Source: an uncultured Chloroflexota bacterium (GTDB lineage: Bacteria > Chloroflexota > Anaerolineae > Anaerolineales > Anaerolineaceae). From it: a stretch of DNA of 33,977 nucleotides. The notes under the pieces were generated by a model. The model was not told where the DNA came from and ran no database searches. It worked only from the letters and a program-made list of their open reading frames with translations. Both the position numbers and the translations under genes were made by a program. The DNA lies in NCBI GenBank assembly GCA_902795255.1, contig CADBKS010000029.1, positions 1 through 33,977 on the forward strand, in the 5' to 3' direction. How positions within the stretch are numbered: the first letter of the stretch is position 1; every line of letters starts with the position of its first letter. Shown here piece after piece: positions 7,357 to 14,842 of the stretch.

Positions 7357-7904
7357 AATTATTCCATACAGGATTTGACGAGATCCGCGTTCCGGACCTC
7401 CTGCACGGAAGAAAAAACGCTGACTTCGGACAGGGATTTTACCTGTCCGACAGCGGCGAATTCGCGGGGAAATGGGCAAAGGAACGGAAAGACCGGGATG
7501 TGGTCATCAACACATACGAACTGGACCTGACCGGCCTCAGCGTTCTTGAATTTACCCGGGACGCGGCATGGTTCGACTATATTTTTACCAACCGCACCGC
7601 GGCAAAAGACCTGCACCCGGAAGCGGATGTCATCACCGGTCCGATCGCCAATGATACACTGTATGACACGCTCGGGATCTTCACCAGCGGTTTCCTTACC
7701 CGGGAACAGGCGCTCCGGCTGCTGATGATCGGCCCGGTTTACCGTCAGACCGTCATCAAGACGCAAAAGGCCGCTTCTCAGCTTCAGTGGCTTTCCGCAA
7801 GGACCGCGGACAAGGCCGAGATCGAGCGTTTCCGGGCCGTGATCCGTTCCGAAGAGCAGGCATATCAGACACGCCTGGCGGAAGAAATGGATTCCCTGCT
7901 GTAA
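7353..7904 (+). CDS. DUF3990 family protein
   Basis: This 183-residue protein has the DUF3990 signature at its N-terminus: LFHTGFDEIRVPDLLHGR, then DFGQGFYLSDS and KWAKERK, with the rest helical. DUF3990 has been linked to an ADP-ribosyltransferase-like fold, and the family recurs next to small regulators, sometimes in toxin-antitoxin-like pairs with DUF3791. Translation starts at a TTG at 7353 that overlaps the TGA of the XRE gene, with GGAAAG just upstream. No DUF3791 partner is visible, so the membrane XRE protein is the only coupled gene. Copy B of the dispersed repeat begins 17 bp after the stop. The family call is reasonably firm; activity is unproven. Confidence 0.78.
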   Translation: MKLFHTGFDEIRVPDLLHGRKNADFGQGFYLSDSGEFAGKWAKERKDRDVVINTYELDLTGLSVLEFTRDAAWFDYIFTNRTAAKDLHPEADVITGPIANDTLYDTLGIFTSGFLTREQALRLLMIGPVYRQTVIKTQKAASQLQWLSARTADKAEIERFRAVIRSEEQAYQTRLAEEMDSLL

Positions 7905-8240
7905 GATTTGACTTTGATATGCACATGGCAGTCGGGAGTGAGTGCTTAGCATGGCGCGGCCCGAATGCCCGTATGTCAGCATAAGTTACTTGCCGCGCCC
8001 GGGTTGTTTAGCCGGGCGCACGGGCCGGCTAAAGCCGCCCGTTGCCCCCGGCACCCCCATTTAGTGTGTCCGAGACAACAAAAGTATTACGATACACTCG
8101 GCTTGTGACAGGATTCGCCCTCGATCAGCGATGGTTATTTGCTCAACGAAAAAAAGGCAGATCCGCTTTGCCGTACACACGGATAGTCCCGCATCACCGG
8201 GAGCCGGTAGTTCATCGAAGCGGAGCCGATTGCAGCTTTC
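7905..8240. other. Intergenic region containing repeat copy B
   Basis: 336 bp without a supported gene. The left half is the inverted copy of the dispersed repeat. The right half (8059-8240) shows no protein-like frame. A weak GGCA/TGCC hairpin with a poly-T run on the minus strand near 8149-8175 may end the minus-strand phosphatase unit. Confidence 0.6.
7921..8058 (-). repeat. Dispersed structured repeat, copy B (inverted)
   Basis: The reverse complement matches 1442-1581. The first 39 bases from 8058 inward are identical and the far end shares CGACTGCCAT and AAGCACTC blocks. The major hairpin lies at 8011-8052 with one wobble or mismatch relative to copy A, and the second stem uses GGCGCGG/CCGCGCC at 7953-7959 and 7993-7999. 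The two copies face each other about 6.3 kb apart. Confidence 0.8.
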
Positions 8241-8684
8241 TTATTCCGAGCACCCCGCGCCCGGGTCTGCCATGAATTTTTCAACAGCCTGTTCCTGCAG
8301 TTCAGATTCGACCGCGAATCCGCAGTAATGTTCCCGCAGCCACCGCACCGGATCAGCGATCCCCCGGGCAGCCAGCACACAGGCCGCCACGTATCCGGTC
8401 CGGCCATGCCCGCCCGCGCAGAAAACGGCTGTCCGTTTCCCGGCGTCCAGCCCGGCAAGGATCTCCTTCACCAGACGCGATAGAACGTCATCCGGCAGGA
8501 CCCGCATATCCTGTATCGGATAATAAAGGATCTCCCCGCGGAATCCCGTTTCCCAGATATAGCCGGTCAGGCTGTCCAGCGGGACCAGCACATCCGGCTT
8601 CAAAGCCAGGATCTCCCGCAGGTTCCATGTTCCCCCGACAATGAATCCGGGCAGGATCTCACATGCATGATGGCAGTCATTCAT
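8241..8684 (-). CDS. Protein tyrosine/dual-specificity phosphatase-like protein
   Basis: A 147-residue protein with a cysteine-phosphatase P-loop, VFCAGGHGRTGYVA: Cys89 as nucleophile, Arg95 as phosphate-binding residue and the C-x5-R spacing intact. The usual His before the Cys is Phe. A possible general-acid aspartate lies in PIQDMRVLPDD around residue 59. The fold class is the compact dual-specificity or atypical PTP. It follows the acylphosphatase gene after 14 bp on the same strand and presumably shares its promoter at 9017-9045, giving a two-gene unit of small phosphatases. The physiological substrate (phosphoprotein, nucleotide or inositol phosphate) cannot be deduced. Confidence 0.8.
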   Translation of the reverse strand: MNDCHHACEILPGFIVGGTWNLREILALKPDVLVPLDSLTGYIWETGFRGEILYYPIQDMRVLPDDVLSRLVKEILAGLDAGKRTAVFCAGGHGRTGYVAACVLAARGIADPVRWLREHYCGFAVESELQEQAVEKFMADPGAGCSE

Positions 8685-8698
8685 CGCGATGCTCCGGT

Positions 8699-8986
8699 TC
8701 AGTGACAGATCAAAAATCCGGTCTCGCCATCTTCCAGCGGCAGTTCCCGGACCGTAAAGTCATCGATACGGATCGGCGGGGTGCTTTTGAGGCTGATGAG
8801 CAGCTCGGTCAGCTGTCCGGGTGTCCCCTGCGCCTCCATCTGAACGCGCCCGTCGATCAGGTTCTGCACCCGGCCTGTCAGGCCCAGCTCCCGGGCATAA
8901 GCGGCAGCCATATAGCGGAACCCGACCCCCTGGACCTTGCCGGAAAAGAAAACCAGCCAGCGTACTGTTTTGCCTTGATCGTCCAA
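8699..8986 (-). CDS. acyP: Acylphosphatase
   Basis: The 95-residue product matches acylphosphatase, which hydrolyses carboxyl-phosphate bonds such as acetyl phosphate or carbamoyl phosphate. The motif GKVQGVGFRY places the catalytic Arg at residue 24, and GRVQNLIDGRV places the catalytic Asn at 42. I choose the TTG at 8986 as start because GGAGG lies just upstream and the length then equals the family norm. The ATG at 9073 would add 29 residues unlike the family and lies upstream of a well-formed promoter (9045-9017). The tyrosine-phosphatase-like gene follows 14 bp downstream. Confidence 0.88.
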   Translation of the reverse strand: MDDQGKTVRWLVFFSGKVQGVGFRYMAAAYARELGLTGRVQNLIDGRVQMEAQGTPGQLTELLISLKSTPPIRIDDFTVRELPLEDGETGFLICH

Positions 8987-9016
8987 TGTTCCTCCATGAT
9001 GTGCGATGTTTTTTGA

Positions 9017-9045
9017 ATTATATAATAAACCGCGCCATCCGGCAA
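9017..9045 (-). promoter_or_regulatory. Promoter of the acylphosphatase-phosphatase unit
   Basis: On the minus strand, TTGCCG (9045-9040) and a perfect TATAAT (9022-9017) are separated by exactly 17 bp. Transcription would start near 9010, giving a leader of about 24 nt to the TTG at 8986. This helps decide that start. Confidence 0.7.
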
Positions 9046-9192
9046 AAAAATAATTCCGCACACCACGGAGCATTCCCCTTCAGCCGTCCTGACCGGGTCC
9101 AAACAAAAACATTTCCGGTCCGAATATGAGAAAACCTGATACAATTTTCCCGTACGGTGAAATGCGCAGCGGAAACACCGGAAGGGAAACGG

Positions 9193-11493
9193 ATGGGACA
9201 GGAATTTAAAGTTGTCGGTAAAAGCGAGATCAGAGTCGACGCCCGGGACAAAGCCACCGGCGCGGCTCAGTACACGGACGATCTGGCCGACCCCTCCGCC
9301 CTGATCATCCGCATTCTGCATTCCACGATCGCGAACGGGCGGGTCCTTTCCATCGACACCCAAGAAGCCGAAGCCATGCCGGGCGTCGTCCGGGTCGTGA
9401 CCTGTTTTGACGTTCCGAAGATCCAGTTTCCGACTGCCGGACATCCCTACCATCTGGAAACGGAGGAACGGGACACGGAAGACCGTCTGATCCTGACGGA
9501 CCGGGTCCGCTATTACGGGGATGAGATCGCCGCCGTGATCGCGGAAGACAGCGTCACGGCAGCCCGTGCGCTCCGGAAGATCAAAGTTGAATACGAAGAA
9601 TATCCGTTCGTTCTGGACCAGCTCGAAGCCATCAAAGACGGCGCACCGCTTGTCCATGACGAGATCAAAAACAACATCCTGGCCGAGACCCGCAGCGGAA
9701 ACGGCGGGAACATGGAAGAAGCCCTGGCAGCGCCGGATCTGGTGAAGATCGAAGGCTGGTATAAGACTGCCGCCGTCAAGCACTGCCACATTGAGAACCC
9801 GATCTGCACAGCCGCCGTGCGCGGCGGAAAGATCGTGATCCATACCTCCACCCAGAGCGTGGAAGTCTGCCATCGGGTGGTCGCGTACGCGCTGGGGATC
9901 CCGCAGGGGCAGGTGCGGATCATCAAGCCCTATGTCGGCGGCGGATTCGGAAACAAACAGGATGTCCTGATGGAACCGCTCTGCGCTTTCTGCTGTCTGC
10001 AGGTCGGCGGGCGGCCGGTCAAACTGGAACTGCCGCGGGAAGAGGACTTCACCAGCACCCGCACCCGCCACGCCATCAAATTTCACGTGACCTCCTGGCT
10101 CCGTCCGGACGCCACGTTTGCCGCGGTACAGACAGAGGTCTTTGCCAACACCGGCGCCTATGCCTCCCACGGGCACGCGATCACCGAAAACATCTGTACG
10201 GCAATGGCCCAGATCTACAACATCCCGGCTTACAGCTCACGGGCGGTCACGATCTATACCAACTGCGCCACGGCCGGAGCCATGCGCGGATACGGCATCC
10301 CGCAGGCCACGTTCTGCATCGAATCCCACATGGATGACATCGCCCGCCGTTTCGGTCTGGATCCGCTGGAGCTGCGGATGCGGAACCGCATCCCGGTCGG
10401 CCGGACCTCCCCCTTTTATCAATACTGCAACTATACCGACTCGCTCGGGCAGATCATCGCCCGCGGAGCCGAAGCCATTGAATATGAGAAAAAGCGGAAA
10501 GAATATGCGGTGCAGACCGGCCCGGTCCGCCGCGGGATCGGCATGGCCTGCGCCTGGTACTATTCCGGTGTCTGGCCGATCCACGTGGAAAGCTCTTCGG
10601 TGCGGATGATCCTGAACCAGGACGGCTCCGTTCAGCTGCATCTCGGTGAAGTGGAGATCGGTCAGGGCGCAGATACCGTCTTCTCGCAGATGGCCGCCGA
10701 AACGCTCGGGATTCCGTTTAAAGACGTACACATCGTGACCACACAGGACAGCGACACCTCCCCGTACGGGTTCGGAGCCTACGCCTCCCGGCAGACCTAT
10801 GTTGCCGGACCGGCAATTGCCCAAACCGGAAAGATCCTGAAGGAAAAGATCCTGAAACACGCGGAGGAAATGACCCGTGTTCCCGCATCCCGGCTGGATC
10901 TTCGGGACGGAATGATCATTGACCGGGAGAACGGACAGGCCCTCATGAGCCTCGGGGATCTGGCATTTCAGGCCATGTACAACCCGGCCCACAGCCTGCA
11001 GTTCTCGGCCGAATCCACACATCAGAACCGGTCCAATGAACTTTCTTTCAGCTGCTGCTTTGCGGAAGTCGAGGTGGACATTCCGATGTGCAAAATAAAA
11101 CTGCTGCGGCTGATCAACGTCCATGACTGCGGTACGCTGATCAATCCGGCGCTGGCTGAAGCTCAGGTGCACGGCGGGCAGAGCATGGCGATCGGCTACG
11201 CGCTGTCCGAGCAGCTGCTCTATGACCCTAAAACCGGCCGGATGCTGAACAGCAACCTGCTGGATTACAAGCTTTCGACCATTATGGACCACCCGAGGCT
11301 CGAAGCGCTGTTCGTTCAGAACGCCGCGCCTTCTTCACCTTTCGGGAACAAAGGGCTCGGAGAACCGCCGGCCTGTGTTCCGGCTCCCGCGATCCGGAAC
11401 GCGGTCTGCAATGCGGTCGGGCTGGAATTTTCCAAAATACCGATCACGCCGCAGGCCCTGTTTGAGGCACTGAAAAAGCAGGGCATGATCTGA
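9193..11493 (+). CDS. Xanthine dehydrogenase-family molybdenum hydroxylase, Mo-binding subunit
   Basis: The 766-residue product is the molybdopterin-binding large subunit of the xanthine oxidase family, which hydroxylates heterocycles or aldehydes with water as oxygen source. It has the N-terminal FKVVGKSEIRVDA/KATGAAQYTDDL entry, VGGGFGNKQD near residue 249, GAMRGYGIPQ near 363, and a C-terminal GKGLGEPP with the probable catalytic Glu at 724. Start 9193 is preferred over the upstream ATG at 9157 because of a GAAGGGAAA ribosome site and the family-like N-terminus. The FAD and 2Fe-2S subunits that normally accompany it are not in this window, so it is an orphan here. The COG0523 GTPase 34 bp downstream is its only operon partner. 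Substrate could be a purine, nicotinate-like ring or aldehyde. Confidence 0.88.
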   Translation: MGQEFKVVGKSEIRVDARDKATGAAQYTDDLADPSALIIRILHSTIANGRVLSIDTQEAEAMPGVVRVVTCFDVPKIQFPTAGHPYHLETEERDTEDRLILTDRVRYYGDEIAAVIAEDSVTAARALRKIKVEYEEYPFVLDQLEAIKDGAPLVHDEIKNNILAETRSGNGGNMEEALAAPDLVKIEGWYKTAAVKHCHIENPICTAAVRGGKIVIHTSTQSVEVCHRVVAYALGIPQGQVRIIKPYVGGGFGNKQDVLMEPLCAFCCLQVGGRPVKLELPREEDFTSTRTRHAIKFHVTSWLRPDATFAAVQTEVFANTGAYASHGHAITENICTAMAQIYNIPAYSSRAVTIYTNCATAGAMRGYGIPQATFCIESHMDDIARRFGLDPLELRMRNRIPVGRTSPFYQYCNYTDSLGQIIARGAEAIEYEKKRKEYAVQTGPVRRGIGMACAWYYSGVWPIHVESSSVRMILNQDGSVQLHLGEVEIGQGADTVFSQMAAETLGIPFKDVHIVTTQDSDTSPYGFGAYASRQTYVAGPAIAQTGKILKEKILKHAEEMTRVPASRLDLRDGMIIDRENGQALMSLGDLAFQAMYNPAHSLQFSAESTHQNRSNELSFSCCFAEVEVDIPMCKIKLLRLINVHDCGTLINPALAEAQVHGGQSMAIGYALSEQLLYDPKTGRMLNSNLLDYKLSTIMDHPRLEALFVQNAAPSSPFGNKGLGEPPACVPAPAIRNAVCNAVGLEFSKIPITPQALFEALKKQGMI

Positions 11494-11527
11494 TAAAGGA
11501 TCCGGGCATCGGATCAGGGAGGATATT

Positions 11528-12466
11528 ATGGACAGAACGATCAGGCTGTATCTGATCTCCGGTTTTCTCGGAGCCGGAAAAACGACCTTTCTTCAAAAGG
11601 CACTGTCGGGATTTGAAGGGCTGAAGCTCGGGATCCTGATCAATGAATTCGGCAGCGTCGGCATTGACTCCACCATGATCAGCGCGGATGGCAGTGAGAT
11701 CGTTGAGATCAACAACGGTTCGATCTTCTGCATGTGCCTGAAAGCCGGATTTCTCAAAGCGCTGACCGAGTTTTCCAAAAAACCGATCGACGTTCTGTTC
11801 ATTGAGAACTCCGGCCTGGGCGACCCATCAAACATCCGGAAACTGCTTGACGAAGTCAGCCCCTATACCGAGGCAAAGTATGATTACCGGGGAGCGATCT
11901 GCGTTGTTGACTGCACCACGTACACTGAATATGCGGACGTGCTGCCGCCGGTCGAAAACCAGGTGCGGTCAAGCAGATTCATCCTGATCAACAAGACCGA
12001 CCTGGCCACCCCGGAAAGGATCGAAGAGGTCCGTGAAGCGGTCCTGCGCGTGAATCCCGAAGCCTATATCTATGAAACGCAGTACGGGGAACTTCCGAAT
12101 GAGATCCTGGAAAAAGAACTCTTCCCGAGCGCTTTTTCCGGCGAATCCAGCAATAAACCTTGGAACGGCCCGGCGGTCTATCTGGTCTCTTCCCGGACTC
12201 CCGTAAGCCCCGCGGACCTGGAAGCCTTCACGAAAGAGATCCTGGCATCATCCGCAGCCCGCGTCAAGGGATACGTCCCTGCAGCCGAAGGGTTCCTTCT
12301 GGTAGACGGGGCCGGCAGCACCGCGCGGATCCGGCCGGTCTCCGACGTTCCGGAGGATAAAAGAGTGATCGTCCTCATCGGGAAAAACCGGAAAGCCTTT
12401 GACGCTGCGGTCCGCGAGGCATGGGCCGCGCACTGCGGTACGGAGTTCACCCTGAGCGGAGAATGA
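11528..12466 (+). CDS. COG0523 (CobW/G3E) family GTPase
   Basis: A 312-residue G3E-type P-loop GTPase. SGFLGAGKTTF (residues ~11-21) is Walker A, the ENSG-containing segment near residue 95 is the switch/Walker B area, and INKTDL near 157 is the guanine-specificity motif. COG0523 proteins usually carry a metal-binding CxCC; here the corresponding site reads FCMCL, i.e. only two of three Cys. The C-terminal domain is short and typical. These proteins deliver or insert metals (Zn, Co, Fe/Ni) or serve metalloenzyme maturation. A GGGAGG site precedes ATG 11528. The gene is co-transcribed with the Mo hydroxylase and ended by a strong terminator, so a maturation role for that enzyme or for the nearby corrinoid system is possible but unproven. 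Confidence 0.85.
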   Translation: MDRTIRLYLISGFLGAGKTTFLQKALSGFEGLKLGILINEFGSVGIDSTMISADGSEIVEINNGSIFCMCLKAGFLKALTEFSKKPIDVLFIENSGLGDPSNIRKLLDEVSPYTEAKYDYRGAICVVDCTTYTEYADVLPPVENQVRSSRFILINKTDLATPERIEEVREAVLRVNPEAYIYETQYGELPNEILEKELFPSAFSGESSNKPWNGPAVYLVSSRTPVSPADLEAFTKEILASSAARVKGYVPAAEGFLLVDGAGSTARIRPVSDVPEDKRVIVLIGKNRKAFDAAVREAWAAHCGTEFTLSGE

Positions 12467-12473
12467 TACAGCG

Positions 12474-12511
12474 CTGCAGCCATGGGAAAACCCAACGGTT
12501 GCAGTTTTTTT
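12474..12511 (+). terminator. Rho-independent terminator after COG0523 gene
   Basis: CTGCAGCCATGGG pairs with CCCAACGGTTGCAG around AAAA with one bulge, followed by seven T residues. It separates the Mo hydroxylase unit from the corrinoid island. Confidence 0.88.
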
Positions 12512-12535
12512 ATCCGTCCGCTGCCGTTCAGGCCC

Positions 12536-12555
12536 GAAATATTGGTATTACCATC
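12536..12555 (+). promoter_or_regulatory. Putative GntR operator 1 of the corrinoid operon
   Basis: TGGTATTACCA (12543-12553) is a perfect 11-bp palindrome inside GAAATATTGGTATTACCATC. It shares the 13-mer GAAATATTGGTAT with 12782-12794. The form resembles known HutC/NagR-type GntR sites. Confidence 0.45.
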
Positions 12556-12727
12556 AGATTTCGGCGGTTATACGGGACAGCCGGGGACCCGTCAGCAGCC
12601 GCTATGTGCAGGTTGTTGATATTTTACAAAAAACCGCAAGGTCATACCACTGTCACAGATTTATTCGGGAACCGGGGTGATAAACAGCATAATAAAATAT
12701 AATAAATGTCATATCAGAAAAAAAGCT

Positions 12728-12757
12728 CTGACTGTGTCGTAAAATTAAAATAGTCAG
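12728..12757 (+). promoter_or_regulatory. Inverted repeat in corrinoid operon leader
   Basis: CTGACT (12728-12733) and AGTCAG (12752-12757) flank an 18-bp AT-rich spacer. It could be a second protein-binding site or a weak RNA stem. Confidence 0.3.
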
Positions 12758-12781
12758 GACAATGATGTCTCTTTACACACA

Positions 12782-12800
12782 GAAATATTGGTATGACAAC
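12782..12800 (+). promoter_or_regulatory. Putative GntR operator 2 of the corrinoid operon
   Basis: GAAATATTGGTATGACAAC lies about 33 bp before the first corrinoid gene. ATTGGTATGACAA matches 12 of 13 bases of the element at 3865-3877 in front of the second GntR gene, and its 5' part repeats that at 12536. This is the strongest sequence link between the GntR paralogues and this operon. Confidence 0.55.
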
Positions 12801-12832
12801 TGTTATCGGCAGGAACCGCAGGGCATCAGATC

Positions 12833-13510
12833 ATGGCAGACAGTGACCGCATCAGCACATTGAGAGAGATCATCCGCAGCGGAGACAGAAACACCGCTGC
12901 CGGATTCGCGCGGCAGTGTCTGCAGAGCGGAATGTCCCCTTCCGAAGTAATGGGAAAGGTGATCTATCCGCTGATGCGCGAAATGAGCGATGCCTTTGTG
13001 CGGCTGGATGTTTTTCTTCCGGAACTGATGAAAACAGCTGTCACGATCCAGAAGATGCAGGAAGATGTGCTGATCCCGGAGATGCATAAAAAAGGGAACG
13101 GCACTTTTTTCAAGGCCTGCGTGGTCATCGGGAGCTGTCAGGGGGATATCCATGAGGTCGGCAAGAGTATGGTATCCATGCTGCTGCGGGTCAACGGCTT
13201 CGACGTTTACGACCTCGGCACCAACGTCAAACCGGAGGAGTTCATCGAAGCGGCCCGCTTCCATCGGGCGGATATCATCGCCATGTCCTCCATGCTGACG
13301 ACCTCCCTGCCCTTTGTAAAAGACGTCATTGACCGGCTTGAAACGCTGGAAGTCCGGGACCGGTACAAAGTCGTCGTCGGAGGAGCTGCCGTAACTCCGC
13401 AGTGGGCCTCCATGGCAGGGCTTGACGGGTTCGGCCGCGATGCGGTAGAGGCCGTCGATATCTGCCGGAAGCTGATCGATGCCGGCCGGGAGGAGGAGAA
13501 ACAGCCGTGA
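12833..13510 (+). CDS. Corrinoid (methyl-carrier) protein A
   Basis: A 225-residue MtbC/MttC-type methyl carrier. Residues ~1-90 form the helical cap domain (MSPSEVMGKVIYPLMREMSDAF). Residues ~93-215 form the Rossmann-like B12 domain with GDIHEVGKSMV, where His107 of the D105-x-H-x-x-G110 motif is the lower cobalt ligand. Later SSMLTTSLPF and GGAAVTPQWA match the B12 cleft. It would carry a methyl group on cobalamin between the substrate methyltransferase and the acceptor methyltransferase. It opens the island, and its TGA overlaps the GTG of the MttB-like gene by four bases, a standard carrier-methyltransferase coupling. A second carrier lies at 21723; the two are clearly diverged, suggesting separate partners. 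Confidence 0.92.
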   Translation: MADSDRISTLREIIRSGDRNTAAGFARQCLQSGMSPSEVMGKVIYPLMREMSDAFVRLDVFLPELMKTAVTIQKMQEDVLIPEMHKKGNGTFFKACVVIGSCQGDIHEVGKSMVSMLLRVNGFDVYDLGTNVKPEEFIEAARFHRADIIAMSSMLTTSLPFVKDVIDRLETLEVRDRYKVVVGGAAVTPQWASMAGLDGFGRDAVEAVDICRKLIDAGREEEKQP

Positions 13511-14837
13511 GACACCAGACACGTTTGCTGGATATCCTCGACCGGGCGGAAAACGGACCGATCATGGATGAAATGCAGTGGGACATGTTCTTTGTCCCGC
13601 AGACCATTTCAGACCTGATCGACGAATATGATATTCATTTTGACCGCACGGACGGTGAACTCGTTCCATCGGACGATGCGCTTGCGGACCGGCTGTTCGA
13701 AGCCGGTCTGGCCATGGCGGAGCGGATCGGGGTCTACTGCACCAGCACCTCCCGGCAGCTGCGCTGGACCCGGCAGGAGATCATCCGGGCGATCAGCGCG
13801 GCGCCTTCCGGGATACAAAGCCCGTCGCCATCAAAGGCGGCGGTGTCGGGACCGTCGTTCCGGAACCGCTTTACATCCCGATCCACCAGGCTTATGCCCA
13901 GGAACCGCTGCTGGACGCGCTGATCAACTGCACGCTGGAAACTGTTTACGGCCGCGAGATCCGTTCCCGCAGCCCGTGGGAGATCCAGGCAGGCTGGTAC
14001 GAAGCGCGCACAGTCCGGGAGGCATGCATCCGGGCGGGACGCCCGGGACTGGGTCTGGGCTGTGTCCAGAACGCGGTTTCGGAGATCTCCGAACTTTCCG
14101 CCGACGGGGACCGCGGGTTCGGTCATTATGACTGGCACCACATCACGATGGTGTCGGAGTTCAAGACAGATTACTCCGCGCTGAACAAACTTTCCCATCT
14201 GATCAGCGCGGGACACAACATCCACTCGTTCTACAACACCGTATACGGCGGATCCGCCGGCGGAAGGGAAGGAGTGGCCGTCGCGATCGTCGGGGGAACA
14301 CTGCTGCTGCAGATGCTTTACATGACCTGCACGCATTCGGTCTCTCCGGTCCATCCGTTTTACGGAAATGACACCTGCGCGACGATCCTGCTGCCGCTGA
14401 GCGCCGCTCAGCAGGCACTGGCGAGAAACACGGGCCTTCTCACGGAGATCGCCCTGACACCGGTGGGCGGACCGATGACCCGCACACTGCTTTATGAAAC
14501 CGCCGCACTGAGCATTCTGGCCACCGCTTCCGGGACCTGCGGCCTGCTCGGCCCCCGTTCCGCGGTCGGCGCGATCCCGGGGCATCTGAGCCCGCTGGAA
14601 GCCCGGCTGATGGCGGAAACCGCTCATGCCGCGGAAGGAATACCGAGAAACGAGGCGGACCGGATCGTCCGCGCACTTTACGAAAAGTACGAAAACGATC
14701 TCGACAAACGCCCGGTCGGTCTTTCCTTTGAGGAAGTGTATGACCTTCGGACGCTTCAGCCGACTGCCGAGTGGGCTGACCTGTACGAAGATGTAAAAAC
14801 AGAGCTTTTGAAAACAGGGCTGCCGCTGAAAGGATAA
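13507..14837 (+). pseudogene. MttB-like corrinoid methyltransferase A, frameshifted by a small deletion
   Basis: This is a COG5598 trimethylamine-methyltransferase-family gene without an in-frame UAG, so not a pyrrolysine enzyme. It starts at GTG 13507 and reads correctly (LLDILDRAENGP ... TRQEIIRAISAAPS) to about 13809. The family sequence then continues in another frame as RDTKPVAIKGGGVG and runs to 14837 (SPWEIQAGWYEA, HNIHSFYNTVYGGSAGG, AETAHAAEGIPRNEADRIV). In the intact paralogue at 22439, APS is followed by ELFLGEGKDG. Here the seven residues between APS and the RD pair are missing, and the frame change fits a loss of 22 bp. If real, the product stops after 138 residues and is inactive. 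An assembly error is less likely because several codons are missing, not one base. Everything else in the gene looks conserved, so the damage is recent. Confidence 0.85.
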
Positions 14838-14842
14838 AGCAA

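Larger units (their letters stand above)
12512..12832. other. Leader/control region of the corrinoid operon
   Basis: 321 bp without a supported gene. It becomes AT-rich from about 12690 and holds two copies of GAAATATTGGTAT (12536-12548 and 12782-12794) and an inverted repeat at 12728-12757. I looked for a cobalamin riboswitch core and did not see one. No promoter has good boxes at both -35 and -10. Confidence 0.6.

Noticed and set aside
8042..8275. Short plus-strand frames overlapping the end of the phosphatase gene
   Set aside because: They start inside the dispersed repeat, overlap a better-supported minus-strand gene and lack a ribosome site.
8987..9073. N-terminal extension of acylphosphatase to ATG 9073
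   Set aside because: A well-formed promoter (9045-9017) lies inside it, the added residues do not fit the family, and a TTG with GGAGG at 8986 gives the normal length.
12512..12832. Cobalamin riboswitch before the corrinoid operon
   Set aside because: I looked for the conserved B12-box core and its flanking stems and saw none; the GntR-like sites explain control better.
13795..13825. Programmed ribosomal frameshift in the first MttB-like gene
   Set aside because: No slippery heptamer or following structure is evident, and seven conserved residues are missing as well as the frame change, so a deletion explains it better.
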